Assembly (NCBI RefSeq): GCF_000429225.1
Contig: NZ_AUBL01000039.1
Coordinates: 1 to 38,383, forward strand
DNA length: 38,383 bases
Source: Actinomyces dentalis DSM 19115
GTDB lineage: Bacteria; Actinomycetota; Actinomycetes; Actinomycetales; Actinomycetaceae
Reading direction: 5' to 3'
Under the pieces are notes generated by a model. That model made no database searches and had not been told where the DNA came from. It saw only the letters and a list, made by a program, of their open reading frames with translations. Shown here one piece after another: positions 1 to 7,527 of this stretch. Numbering within the stretch: position 1 is the stretch's first letter; each line of letters starts with the position of its first letter. Made by a program: the position numbers and the translations under genes.

Positions 1-150
1 GGCTTACGTAATGCGAGCTCAGCGCGACAGAATCCACCCCGGCTCGCGCCATGCGAGCCCGGCGCGACAGAATCCACCCCGGCGTGATTCGCGTGAGCCC
101 ACCTCGCACAATTCCAGCTCAGGTGACATGACGAATTCGACTCCCCCGGG
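1..150. repeat. Dispersed intergenic repeat, copy A
   Basis: This stretch matches 27143-27293 over its whole length, by eye at roughly 80-85% identity, including the shared tail CTCAGGTGACAT and GACTCCCCCGGG. Inside it a 40-bp unit is repeated in tandem (11-50 and 51-90; shared core GCGCGACAGAATCCACCCCG), and copy B shows the same 40-bp periodicity. It starts at the window edge, so its true left end is not visible. No gene is seen in it. Nature unknown: it may be a non-autonomous mobile element or an extragenic repeat family. Confidence 0.75.
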
Positions 151-416
151 GGGCGCCGTCGGGCGGGAGGCCGCGGGGGCTGCCAGCACGGGGCGACGGC
201 CCCGACGGCGTCGGTGGGGCCTTGCCCCTCCCCGGGGGCGCCCGGTCGTCTGGTTCCGTCGGGGAGTCGGAGTCCGGGGCCCGCCCCCGGCGGCGCCGTC
301 GGGCGGGAGCCGCGCGGGAATCGCGACATCATCGCCGAGAGGCCCGTCGGTGGCGGCGCGGGAGCCCCGCGCGTGGCAATCGCAGCACCGCCGTCGTTCG
401 GGGACTCGCCCGCGCT
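151..416. other. Gene-free GC-rich stretch
   Basis: No convincing gene. The 18-bp string GGCGCCGTCGGGCGGGAG occurs twice (152-169 and 292-309), 140 bp apart. The open frames crossing it have the composition of chance frames in very GC-rich DNA. It lies downstream of the XRE-type gene, so it probably contains that gene's 3' end region. Confidence 0.5.
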
Positions 417-791
417 TCAGAAATAGGAGCTCGTGCGCCGCGGTTGTTTGAACAGATCGGTCACCGGCAGGTTGAGGTACCAGGCGACGCGCTCCAACTC
501 GTCGATGCGCCACTGCACCCTGCCCATGTACCTCAGGGACACGGCCGACCGGGATGTGTGGAGCAGCCGCGCCAGGCCCGCCTGCGTGACTCCGACCCGA
601 GCGGCCTCCAGCCGCACGTTCGCAGCCACCACTTGGGACAGGGTCGTCGGCTTGTCCGCGGGGCGGATCCCGTTCGTGATCGGCCTGAGCCCCGATCCCC
701 CGAGTCCCCCGCGGGACTCGGGGACGCCTCCGGCGTCGTCCACATCGCCGTCGGGGCTCCACCCGGGTTCGCCCCAGTACTCGTCATTCAT
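417..791 (-). CDS. XRE-family helix-turn-helix DNA-binding protein
   Basis: A 124-residue protein. The N-terminal ~48 residues are acidic and Gly/Pro-rich; residues about 50-115 form a Cro/CI-type helix-turn-helix domain (SQVVAANVRLEAARVGVTQ, then AGLARLLHTSRSAVSLRYMG as turn and recognition helix, then LERVAWYLNLPVTDLF). This is the layout of small XRE regulators that bind palindromic operators as dimers. The ATG at 791 is preceded by a strong ribosome binding site (AGGAGGAG). The gene stands alone. Two near-identical palindromic sites at 817-842 and 873-898 lie in its promoter region and are plausible autoregulatory operators. Target genes are unknown. Confidence 0.85.
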   Translation of the reverse strand: MNDEYWGEPGWSPDGDVDDAGGVPESRGGLGGSGLRPITNGIRPADKPTTLSQVVAANVRLEAARVGVTQAGLARLLHTSRSAVSLRYMGRVQWRIDELERVAWYLNLPVTDLFKQPRRTSSYF

Positions 792-816
792 CAGACTCCT
801 CCTGTCTCCGGCGTGC

Positions 817-898
817 GCCGAGTCACCGTGCGCGCACGGATTACGCCGCCACCAGGGACGGGGCCCAGGACGGCCGAGTCACCGTGCACGCACGGATT
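817..898 (-). promoter_or_regulatory. Tandem palindromic operator candidates upstream of the XRE gene
   Basis: A 26-bp sequence occurs twice in the same orientation, at 817-842 and 873-898, with one mismatch and a 56-bp period. Its core CCGTGCGCGCACGG (826-839) is a perfect 14-bp palindrome; the second copy carries CCGTGCACGCACGG. The sites lie 26-107 bp upstream of the XRE start, where an autorepressor would bind. The link to that regulator is inferred from position only. Confidence 0.6.
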
Positions 899-1013
899 CT
901 TCTCCTTTGCGGACTCCTGCGGGTCGGAGATGTGGGCGGATGGTTCGCGCCCCCGCACGACGGGTTCCTGTGGAGCCCGGGGTGCGAGGAGCCGTTCCCA
1001 TGAAGCCCATGAG

Positions 1014-1104
1014 GGCGGTGCGAGAGGTCCGGGCGGGGGGCGACGGCGCGGGCGGAGGGCGGTGCGAGAGGCCCAGGCGGGGGCGGGGGGCGACGGCGCG
1101 GGCG
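1014..1104. repeat. Tandem duplication in intergenic DNA
   Basis: GGGCGGTGCGAGAGG followed by GGGGGGCGACGGCGCGGGCG occurs twice, at about 1014-1054 and 1057-1104; the second copy is a few bases longer. It lies in the 333-bp gap (792-1124) between gluconokinase and the XRE gene, which otherwise contains only the operator candidates and no gene. Confidence 0.6.
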
Positions 1105-1124
1105 CCGCTCGGCGAACCGGCCGG

Positions 1125-1838
1125 TCAGGCTCCGGCGTCGGCGTCGGGCTCGTCAGCGGCGGCGTTGGCGGTGTCGGAGGCGCCGGCGAGGACTGCGGTG
1201 CCGAGCCGGTGGCCAGGCGCCCCGCGACGGCGACGAACCAGCCCGCCGGCAGCACCGGGACGGCGGCCTGCCATTCTCCGCGTGGGGGAGGGCTGCCGGT
1301 GGTCGGGGGATCGGTCAGGGGCGGCGGGATCGGTCTCGAGGGCGGCGAGGATCGCCTCGAGGGTCTGCTCGGGGGTGGGGCGGGAGATCACGGTGACGCC
1401 GTCCTCGTCGTCGGCCAGGGGCTCGAGGTCGGCGAACTGCGAGGGCAGGAGGGCGGGGGGCATGAAGTGCCCCTCACGGCGCCCCATGCGCTCGTGCAGG
1501 GCGGCCTCGTCGGCGACCAGGTGGATGAAGAAGACGCGCCCGTGCGCGCCGGCCAGCAGGTCCCGGTAGGAGCGCTTGAGGGCGGAGCAGGTGACGATGG
1601 TCCTCGTCCCGCGGTCCGCCTGCTCGCTCATCCAGGCGCGCAGCGACTCCAGCCACGGCCGGCGGTCCTCGTCGGTCAGGGGCGCTCCCCGGCTCATCTT
1701 GGCGATATTGGCCTCGGGGTGGAAGTCGTCCGCCTCGGCGACGGGCCGTCCCAGGGCGTTGTGGAGATTGATCGCGGCGGTGGTCTTCCCGCATCCGGCG
1801 ACCCCCATGAGCACGAGATGCTCAACGGGCTGCTTCAT
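1125..1838 (-). CDS. gntK: Gluconokinase (GntK family)
   Basis: Phosphorylates D-gluconate to 6-phosphogluconate with ATP, feeding the pentose phosphate pathway. The P-loop MGVAGCGKTT lies at residues 11-20, followed by the substrate region EADDFHPEANIAKMSRGAPLTDEDR and RGTRTIVTCSALKRSYRD, all typical of GntK. The family is usually 160-180 residues. Here the core ends near residue 172 and a further ~62 residues of Arg/Pro/Ala-rich sequence follow before the stop. That tail is either a lineage extension or the product of a late frameshift in GC-rich DNA. The ATG at 1838 has a GAGGAG site upstream. No gluconate permease or repressor gene is adjacent. Confidence 0.9.
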   Translation of the reverse strand: MKQPVEHLVLMGVAGCGKTTAAINLHNALGRPVAEADDFHPEANIAKMSRGAPLTDEDRRPWLESLRAWMSEQADRGTRTIVTCSALKRSYRDLLAGAHGRVFFIHLVADEAALHERMGRREGHFMPPALLPSQFADLEPLADDEDGVTVISRPTPEQTLEAILAALETDPAAPDRSPDHRQPSPTRRMAGRRPGAAGGLVRRRRGAPGHRLGTAVLAGASDTANAAADEPDADAGA

Positions 1839-2285
1839 GATCCGCTCCTCGTGACGTCATCGTCGCACGTTCACTTATCGTACCGATTGTCCGGTATCTC
1901 CGGCGAGGACCGGGGCCGGCGGCCCCGTCGCCCACACTCATCCGCCGGCGGCCGGGGCCGGGACCGGGCTCCGGCGGCCCGGGGCCGTTCCCGGCGGCCG
2001 GACCGTCGGCGCCCACCTCGGACCGCGCCCGCCCCGCTTGACCGGCCTCACACGGTCCGCCCCGCCGTGCGAGGCGCCGGTCACGGCGGGACGACGGCGG
2101 ATCTGGGATGCTGTGCCCCGGCCCGGCGACCCGCCGCGGCCCGGCTGGTGCCCCGGCTCCGGTGCGCGCGTCCGCTCGACGCCGCTGCGCCGTCGAGCCC
2201 CGAACGCCGGCACCCCACGCACCGTCGCGCCCGCCTGCGGCACCGCCGACGGCGCGCGCGACGGTCCCGATCGACAGGACTTTCC
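1839..2285. promoter_or_regulatory. Divergent promoter region gntK / RNA helicase
   Basis: This 447-bp gap separates divergent gntK and the helicase. Next to gntK lies an 8-bp palindrome TGACGTCA (1852-1859) immediately upstream of its ribosome binding site, a possible repressor site. A TACGAT-like -10 for gntK lies about 30 bp further up. The helicase side has AGGAC just before its GTG start. No gene is supported here; an open frame running in from 222 is fortuitous. Confidence 0.4.
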
Positions 2286-3968
2286 GTGCCCACCACCCGC
2301 AAGACCCACCGCCCCGCGACATCCGGATCCGCCGGCGGCCCGGGCGCCTCCCGCCGGGCTCCGGCTCCGACCCGCCGCACCGCCGGGACGGCCCCGGACG
2401 CCCCCGCCCGCGGGGCCTGCGCCCCCGCCGCCCCGACGGCCACCGCCGCTTCCACGGCCCCGCCGCCGACCTTCGCCTCCCTGGGCGTGGATCCCGACCT
2501 CGTCGCCGACCTCGGCGCCCGCGGCTTCACCGCCCCCTTCCCCATCCAGAGCGCGACCCTGCCCGACACCCTCGCCGGGCGCGACGTGCTGGGCCGCGGG
2601 CGCACCGGGTCCGGCAAGACCCTCGCCTTCGCCCTGCCCCTGGTCCAGCGCCTGGCCGAGGAGGACATGGCCCGCCCCGGCCACCCCATCGGCCTGGTCC
2701 TGGCCCCCACCCGCGAGCTCGCCGGCCAGATCGCCCAGACCATCGGGCCCCTGGCCGACGCCGTCTCGCTGAGCGTGACCACCGTCTTCGGCGGCGTGTC
2801 CCAGAAGCCCCAGGAGAAGGCCCTGGCCGCCGGCGTCGACGTCGTCGTCGCCTGCCCCGGGCGCCTGCTCGACCTCATGGGGCAGGGCCTGGTCGACCTC
2901 GACGAGGTGTCCGTCACCGTCCTGGACGAGGCCGACCACATGGCCGACCTCGGCTTCCTGCCCGCCGTGCGCCGCATCCTGCGCGCCACCCCCGCCCGCG
3001 GCCAGCGCATGCTCTTCTCCGCCACCCTGGACAACGGCGTGGACCGGCTCGTCGAGGAGTTCCTCCACGACCCGCTCCACCACGCGATCGACCCCTCGAC
3101 GTCCCCCGTGACCGCCATGGACCACCGCGTGTGGGCGGTGGCGGACAAGGCCGCCAAGGACGGCGTCGTGCGGCGCCTGGCCTCCGGGACCGGCCGGCGC
3201 ATCCTGTTCACGCGCACCAAGCACCTGGCCCGCCGGCTGGCGCGCCGCCTCACCCAGGACGGCGTCCCCGCCGTCGAGCTGCAGGGCAATATGAGCCAGA
3301 ACGCCCGCGAGCGCGCCATGCGGGCCTTCTCCTCCGGGGCCGTGCGCGTCATGGTCGCCACCGACATCGCCGCCCGCGGCATCGACGTCTCCGACGTGGA
3401 GCTGGTCGTGCACGTCGACCCGCCGGCCGAGCACAAGGCCTACCTGCACCGGTCGGGCCGCACGGCCCGGGCCGGGGCCGCCGGGACCGTCGTCACCCTC
3501 GTGCTGCCCGAGCAGAGGGGCGATGTGCGGGCCCTGCTCAAGAAGGCCGGGATCAGGGCGGGCATCGAGCCGGTGAGGCCCGACGACGACGCCGTGTCCG
3601 CGCTCGTCGGGCGGGTCGCCGACGTCGTCGCCCTGGAGGACATGCCGCAGGGCGTGGCCGTCAGGGGCGGGCTGCCCCGGGCGCAGGGCGGCCGGGGCGC
3701 CGTTCCCGGCCGGGGCTCCGGGAACCGCGGCCGGGGCTCCGGCTCCGGGGGCGCGGCTCCCGGTCGGGACTCCGGCCGGTCCCGCCGGGGCGGGTCCACG
3801 GGGCGGGGCGCCGGCTCCGGGAGGCCCGCCGGTCGGCGGGGGGATCGCGCCGGTCGGGGCGTGAACCCTGGCCGGGGCGGGAGCTCCGTCCGGGGCGATC
3901 GGGGCGTTCGCGCCGTCGAGCCCGGGGGCCGCGGAGGGGCGCGGGCGCGCCGGCGCTCCGGGCGCTGA
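2286..3968 (+). CDS. DEAD-box ATP-dependent RNA helicase (RhlE/CsdA-like)
   Basis: Unwinds RNA duplexes with ATP, probably in ribosome assembly or RNA decay. Motifs in order: Q motif TFASLGVDPDLVADLGARGF, Walker A GRTGSGKT (about residue 107), PTRELAGQ, VACPGRLLDL, DEAD box VLDEADHMADLGF, SAT motif FSATLDNGV, ATDIAARGIDV and HRSGRTARAG. The last ~110 residues are a Gly/Arg-rich tail typical of RNA-binding extensions. I place the start at GTG 2286, which has AGGAC five bases upstream; the ~60-residue Thr/Pro/Ala-rich N-terminus before the Q motif is low complexity. The frame is open far upstream, but only by composition. Confidence 0.9.
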   Translation: MPTTRKTHRPATSGSAGGPGASRRAPAPTRRTAGTAPDAPARGACAPAAPTATAASTAPPPTFASLGVDPDLVADLGARGFTAPFPIQSATLPDTLAGRDVLGRGRTGSGKTLAFALPLVQRLAEEDMARPGHPIGLVLAPTRELAGQIAQTIGPLADAVSLSVTTVFGGVSQKPQEKALAAGVDVVVACPGRLLDLMGQGLVDLDEVSVTVLDEADHMADLGFLPAVRRILRATPARGQRMLFSATLDNGVDRLVEEFLHDPLHHAIDPSTSPVTAMDHRVWAVADKAAKDGVVRRLASGTGRRILFTRTKHLARRLARRLTQDGVPAVELQGNMSQNARERAMRAFSSGAVRVMVATDIAARGIDVSDVELVVHVDPPAEHKAYLHRSGRTARAGAAGTVVTLVLPEQRGDVRALLKKAGIRAGIEPVRPDDDAVSALVGRVADVVALEDMPQGVAVRGGLPRAQGGRGAVPGRGSGNRGRGSGSGGAAPGRDSGRSRRGGSTGRGAGSGRPAGRRGDRAGRGVNPGRGGSSVRGDRGVRAVEPGGRGGARARRRSGR

Positions 3969-4036
3969 GAGCCGGGCCAATGCCGCGCCCCGGCCGCAGG
4001 CCCTGACGTGCCGGCGCTCCGGGCGCTGAGAGCCGG
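3950..4036. repeat. 26-bp direct repeat across the helicase stop codon
   Basis: An identical 26-bp sequence (core GGGCGCTGAGAGCCGG) occurs at 3950-3975, covering the helicase stop codon, and again at 4011-4036. The second copy therefore duplicates the last codons and stop of the helicase. It is probably a local replication slip. Confidence 0.7.
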
Positions 4037-4121
4037 CCGGCGCGGCGCCGGGCGCGAGGCGTCGGCGCCCGCAAGACCCCGGCCCGGGGCTGTGGACGCC
4101 GATCCGAAATGTGAAGGACTC

Positions 4122-4157
4122 TTGACATCCATGTCAAGGACGCTATACATTTCGCGC
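4122..4157 (+). promoter_or_regulatory. Promoter with overlapping perfect palindrome, leaderless start
   Basis: A consensus -35 TTGACA (4122-4127) and -10 TACATT (4146-4151) are spaced by 18 bp, with exactly 6 nt from the -10 to the ATG at 4158. The transcript is therefore probably leaderless. The -35 is the left half of a perfect 16-bp palindrome, TTGACATCCATGTCAA (4122-4137). A repressor bound there would block RNA polymerase. Confidence 0.7.
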
Positions 4158-4907
4158 ATGAGCAACTCCCCTGATCCAGTATCCGCAGCCTCCGTCCGGG
4201 CGCCCCTCGCCGACGCCGCGACCCCCGTCGCATCCACCCCCTGGTCCCGGCTCGCCACGGCCATGTGGGTGCGCCCCGGCCTCCTCATCGCCCTCGGCGC
4301 CGCGCTCGCGGCGGCGGGCCGCCCGCTGCTGTGGATGAACGTCCTCATCATCCCGATCGACGTCGTCACGCTCCTCCTGGTCCACCGCCTCCTGCGCGCC
4401 GAGGGAAGAGGGCTGGCCGACCTGCTGCGGCCCGTGCGGGGAGGCGACCTCGCCTGGGGCCTGCTCTGCGGGCTCATCGTCGTGCTCGCCTGGTTCCCCG
4501 CCTCCTTCATCGCCGGCCTGGTCGCCTATCGGGGGCCGATGCCGACGGCGGCGCACCAGTCGGTGCCCCTGTGGATCGCCCTGGTAAGCGTCACGATCAT
4601 GCCGGTGACCATCGGGCTGGCCGAGGAGGCGCTCTACCGCGGCTACCTCCAGCCCCGCCTGGCCGGGGTCCTGGGGCAGGCCAGGGCCGTGATCGCCGCC
4701 TCCGCCTTCTTCGCCGTCCAGCACATCGCCTTCGCCCCCTTTGATCCCCGGGCGATGGTCTTCGGCATCGTGCGCACCTTCCTGGCCGGGCTCGTGTTCG
4801 CCGGGCTGTTCCTGTGGCGCAGGCGGGTGATGCCGCTGGCCGTCGGGCACTGGCTGCTCGACCTGCTCGGGCTCGGGCTCCCGCTGCTGCTCGCAGCGCT
4901 GGCGTGA
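4158..4907 (+). CDS. CPBP-family intramembrane metalloprotease-like protein
   Basis: A 249-residue membrane protein with about seven hydrophobic segments. It carries the CPBP/Abi (Rce1-like) motifs: EEALYRGYLQ (the EExxxR motif), FFAVQH (FxxxH) and GHWLLD near the C-terminus. Members are prenyl-protein-type or bacteriocin-immunity proteases; the substrate here is unknown. I choose ATG 4158 because the promoter ends 6 nt before it; an upstream in-frame ATG at 4131 lies inside the promoter. The next gene starts 43 bp downstream with its own -10. The palindromic operator in front suggests induced expression, but no dedicated regulator gene is adjacent. Confidence 0.85.
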   Translation: MSNSPDPVSAASVRAPLADAATPVASTPWSRLATAMWVRPGLLIALGAALAAAGRPLLWMNVLIIPIDVVTLLLVHRLLRAEGRGLADLLRPVRGGDLAWGLLCGLIVVLAWFPASFIAGLVAYRGPMPTAAHQSVPLWIALVSVTIMPVTIGLAEEALYRGYLQPRLAGVLGQARAVIAASAFFAVQHIAFAPFDPRAMVFGIVRTFLAGLVFAGLFLWRRRVMPLAVGHWLLDLLGLGLPLLLAALA

Positions 4908-4938
4908 AGGGGCGCCCGTGGAACCGATAACCGATGGA

Positions 4939-4950
4939 TAGGATCTGGAT
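4939..4950 (+). promoter_or_regulatory. -10 element for leaderless gene at 4951
   Basis: TAGGAT (4939-4944) lies exactly 6 nt before the ATG. There is no Shine-Dalgarno sequence. No clear -35 is seen. Confidence 0.5.
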
Positions 4951-5328
4951 ATGGAGCCCTCCACCCGCCGCTACCTCATCCGATTCTCCGTGGCAATGGC
5001 GGCCTACTGCGTCCTGCTTCCCGTCGCCCTGTCCGCCGGGCGCGCCGTCGCCCCGCCGTGGAACATGGCGTGCGCGCTCCTAGTGCTCCCGTCAGTCGTG
5101 CTCATGGTGCGCGCGGTCGGGCAGTTCTTCCAGGAGGTCGACGAGCTCGCCCGCAAGGTCATGGTCGAGTCCCTCGCCCTCGGATTCGTCATCGGGACCC
5201 CGATCCTCCTGATCGTCGGACTCTTCCAGGCCTTCGGCCTGGCCGATCTGTCCTTCCTGTGGGCCTTCGCGATCCTCATGGCCGGCTGGCTGATCGGGAG
5301 TTTTCTGGCCCGACGGCGCTACACCTGA
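4951..5328 (+). CDS. Four-helix integral membrane protein, unknown function
   Basis: A 125-residue protein with four hydrophobic segments (about residues 11-30, 37-56, 72-92 and 99-118). A polar cytoplasmic-type loop, FFQEVDELARKVMVE, lies between helices 2 and 3. The starting motif STRRYLIRF and the xDELxRK loop resemble a widespread uncharacterised family that, as I recall, is often encoded beside a very small YozG-like HTH regulator. No such regulator is visible here. It is expressed from its own probable leaderless promoter. Function unknown. Confidence 0.75.
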   Translation: MEPSTRRYLIRFSVAMAAYCVLLPVALSAGRAVAPPWNMACALLVLPSVVLMVRAVGQFFQEVDELARKVMVESLALGFVIGTPILLIVGLFQAFGLADLSFLWAFAILMAGWLIGSFLARRRYT

Positions 5329-5438
5329 ACCCTGGTACCCTGCGGGGGCGCGATCGCCGGGCCCGACGGGCGGCGCCGCGGCGCGGAGCACCCCGCCACC
5401 GCACCATCGCACCACCGCACCTCGAAGGAGCGCACCCC

Positions 5439-5696
5439 ATGCTCGATCAGCTCATTGCAATGGTCGTCGTCGGCGCCGTCGTCGGCGCCCTCGCCCGCCT
5501 CTTCCTCAAGGGGGACCAGCGGATCTCGATCCTGTGGACCATCGTCCTGGGCGCCGTCGGAGCGGTCCTCGGCGCCTGGCTCGCGGGCCTGATCGGCGTC
5601 GCCGTCACGATCAGCCTCGGTCTGATCCGCTGGATCTTCTCCGTGGTCGCCGCCATGATCCTCATCAACGTCTACATCACCGCCACGCGCAGGTGA
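5439..5696 (+). CDS. GlsB/YeaQ/YmgE-family small membrane protein
   Basis: An 85-residue transglycosylase-associated-type protein. It has three hydrophobic segments with the Gly-rich [21 protein letters not shown] stretch typical of the family, then [19 protein letters not shown], then a last helix ending [10 protein letters not shown]. Members are linked to envelope or general stress in other bacteria; the biochemical role is unknown. The ATG at 5439 is preceded by AAGGAG (5425-5430). A possible -10 TACCCT lies about 100 bp upstream. Confidence 0.85.
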   Translation: MLDQLIAMVVVGAVVGALARLFLKGDQRISILWTIVLGAVGAVLGAWLAGLIGVAVTISLGLIRWIFSVVAAMILINVYITATRR

Positions 5697-5819
5697 GCCC
5701 GGGCGGGTCCCGGTCTGGTCGATCCGGGAGACGCGGGCCCGGCCGGGTCGGGGCTCACCGCAGTCCGATGGCCCCCCGCCCCGGCCCGCGGCCCGTTCGC
5801 GGGGTCATGAGCGCCGTCG

Positions 5820-6041
5820 TCACTCCTCCTCGCGCGACTGCCCGGAATCCTTGCGCGGCCGCCCGCGCCCTCGCAAGGGGGCGGCCCTGACGCCGCGTCC
5901 GGCGTCGTCGAGCGCGCGGCGCAGGATGATCTCGATCTGGGCGTTGACCGAGCGCAGGTCGTCCGCCGCCCACTTGGCGATGGCCGCGTGGACGGCGGGG
6001 TCCAGTCTCAGCAGGACCTGCTTGCGCCGACTATCCGCCAT
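5820..6041 (-). CDS. Ribbon-helix-helix (Arc-type) DNA-binding protein
   Basis: 73 residues. The start [19 protein letters not shown] is the antiparallel beta strand plus helix A of an Arc/MetJ-type fold. [18 protein letters not shown] is the second helix with the conserved RSVNAQIE motif of the Arc DNA-binding domain. The basic C-terminal tail GRGRPRK resembles an AT-hook. The ATG at 6041 has GAGGAA upstream. It follows the SPFH gene by 87 bp on the same strand, so both are probably cotranscribed; SPFH plus Arc-type protein is a pairing I recall from other Gram-positives. It may regulate that operon. Target unknown. Confidence 0.8.
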   Translation of the reverse strand: MADSRRKQVLLRLDPAVHAAIAKWAADDLRSVNAQIEIILRRALDDAGRGVRAAPLRGRGRPRKDSGQSREEE

Positions 6042-6128
6042 CGGCGTTCCTCACGTGCGCCGGGGCCTTGTGAGCACGGGGAGCCGATGGACCCGGCTCG
6101 TGGGGCGGCGCGTCTGCGTCGCGGGGCC

Positions 6129-7106
6129 TCACGCGTACAGGGAGCCGGTGTTGACCACGGGCTGGGTGCGCTGGTCGGAGCACAGCACCACCAGGAGGTT
6201 GGAGACCATCTGGGCGCGGCGCTCGTCGTCCATGGTGACGATGTCGTCGGTCTCCAGGCGCTTGAGGGCCTGGTCGACCATGGTGACGGCGCCCTCGACG
6301 ATCTGCTCGCGGGCGGCGATGACGGCGCCGGCCTGCTGGCGCTGGAGCATGGCCTGGGCGATCTCGGGGGCGTAGGCGAGCGAGGAGATGCGCACCTCGA
6401 CGATCTCCAGGCCGGCCAGTGCGACGCGGGCGGCGACCTCGGCGGCCAGTTCGGCCGAGACGAGGTCGGTGCCCCCGCGCAGGGAGGTCTCGCCCGGGCC
6501 GGGCTCGTCGTAGGGGTGGATGGTGGCCACGTGGCGCAGCGCGGACTCGGCCTGGGTCTTGATGAACTCCTCGTAGGCCTCGACGGCGAAGACGGCGCGG
6601 GCGGTGTCGGCCACCTGCCACACGACGATGGCGGCGATATCGATCGGGTTGCCGTCCAGGTCGTTGACCTTGATCTCGCTGGTCTCGAAGTTGTGGACCT
6701 TGACGGAGACCCTCTTGCCGTTGGTCAGCGGCGGGACGAGCGCGATCCCCGGGCGCCGCACGGTGCCGATGTAGCGGCCGAAGAACTGGCGGACGCTGGT
6801 CTGGCCGGGAACGACGACGACCAGGCTGGTGAACATGAGCAGCAGGGTGAGCACGACGACCGCCGACGCGCCGACGGCGAGAGTCACCGCCGCCGGCTCG
6901 CCCCTGTCGAAGGCGTCAGTGGCGACCCTGGCGATTGCGGCGATGGCCCCGATGATGAGGGCCAGGTAGAGGATCAGGGCGAGGAAGGCCGCGCCCGAGC
7001 CGGCGGCGCGCGCGGGCCTCCTCGGTGTCGCCGGCGCCGGGCGGTGGTCGCCGCCCGGGAGGACCGGATATAGCAAAATGATATCTATTTTTTGGACGGA
7101 GCGCAA
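6129..7106 (-). CDS. SPFH/band-7 domain membrane protein
   Basis: A stomatin/prohibitin-family scaffold thought to organise membrane microdomains. Two N-terminal hydrophobic segments (about residues 38-60 and 76-98) precede the band-7 entry [21 protein letters not shown]. The SPFH domain then runs to ~280 ([73 protein letters not shown]). The start is uncertain: TTG 7106 gives 325 residues, and a second in-frame TTG at 7076 sits 5 nt after a TAGATA -10-like element and would be leaderless. Unusually AT-rich DNA at 7060-7093 marks the promoter. It is upstream of the ribbon-helix-helix gene on the same strand. Confidence 0.88.
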   Translation of the reverse strand: MRSVQKIDIILLYPVLPGGDHRPAPATPRRPARAAGSGAAFLALILYLALIIGAIAAIARVATDAFDRGEPAAVTLAVGASAVVVLTLLLMFTSLVVVVPGQTSVRQFFGRYIGTVRRPGIALVPPLTNGKRVSVKVHNFETSEIKVNDLDGNPIDIAAIVVWQVADTARAVFAVEAYEEFIKTQAESALRHVATIHPYDEPGPGETSLRGGTDLVSAELAAEVAARVALAGLEIVEVRISSLAYAPEIAQAMLQRQQAGAVIAAREQIVEGAVTMVDQALKRLETDDIVTMDDERRAQMVSNLLVVLCSDQRTQPVVNTGSLYA

Positions 7107-7160
7107 GCCCGGCGCCGGGGAGCCCGGGTCGCGAGCGCCGGGCCGTGCTCGCCGCGCGTG

Positions 7161-7226
7161 ACTCGCCGCGCGCGTCCGCCGCGACGGGACGACGACGCCG
7201 GGTCCTTCCGCCGCGGCCGCCCCGAC
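7161..7226 (+). pseudogene. Remnant resembling the 5' end of the GNAT toxin gene
   Basis: This segment aligns with 7539-7606, the first ~22 codons of the acetyltransferase gene, at about 80% identity with a 2-nt deletion. The shared core GGACGACGACGCCGG is followed by a CCTTCCGC block. In the surviving frame it reads RRDDDAGSFRRGRPD against the toxin's RQDDDAGAFRCGHPE. It sits just upstream of the antitoxin promoter. It is probably debris of a former tandem toxin-antitoxin module. Confidence 0.6.
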
Positions 7227-7229
7227 ATG

Positions 7230-7263
7230 TACGGCGATGTGCCGTATGAGGTAGTGTCATGCC
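7230..7263 (+). promoter_or_regulatory. Promoter/operator of the toxin-antitoxin pair
   Basis: An inverted repeat TACGGC-N5-GCCGTA (7230-7246) abuts a -10 element TAGTGT (7252-7257), which lies exactly 6 nt before the antitoxin ATG at 7264, indicating a leaderless transcript. The inverted repeat overlaps the expected -35 position, a suitable site for autorepression by the DUF1778 antitoxin. Confidence 0.6.
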
Positions 7264-7527
7264 ATGGGAACATCCACGGCGCGTCTGGAATTGCGGCTGC
7301 CCGCCGCGGAGAAGGCGGAGATCGAGGAGGCCGCCGGCCTGACCGGCCGGACCGTCACGGAGTACGTGCGCACGGCCGCCCGCGACGCCGCCCGCACCGA
7401 CCTCGCCCGATCGATCAAGGTGTCGGGCGAGGTCTTCGACGCGCTTGTGGCCGCGATCGAGTCCGACGCGCCCCCGGTTCCCGCAATGGTGCGCGCCCGC
7501 GCGCGCGCCGAGGAACTCGGGCTGTGA
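7264..7527 (+). CDS. DUF1778 (TacA-like) antitoxin
   Basis: 87 residues. The N-terminal TSTARLELRLPAAEKAEIEEAAGLTGRTVTEYVRTAAR is a ribbon-helix-helix DNA-binding domain characteristic of DUF1778. The C-terminal half (SIKVSGEVFDALVAAIESDAPP) is the toxin-wrapping segment. It neutralises the acetyltransferase toxin encoded next and should autorepress the operon through the inverted repeat at 7230-7246. Its stop overlaps the toxin's GTG start (GTGA), so translation is coupled. Confidence 0.9.
   Translation: MGTSTARLELRLPAAEKAEIEEAAGLTGRTVTEYVRTAARDAARTDLARSIKVSGEVFDALVAAIESDAPPVPAMVRARARAEELGL

Noticed and set aside
222..2285. Open frame continuing upstream of the RNA helicase for about 2 kb
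   Set aside because: It overlaps gluconokinase and the XRE gene on the other strand, has random GC-rich composition, and the helicase domain starts only near 2460. A ribosome-binding site supports GTG 2286.
1938..3980. 680-codon frame on the minus strand opposite the helicase
   Set aside because: Gly/Ala/Pro-biased translation that mirrors the codon third positions of the real helicase gene; no recognisable domain.
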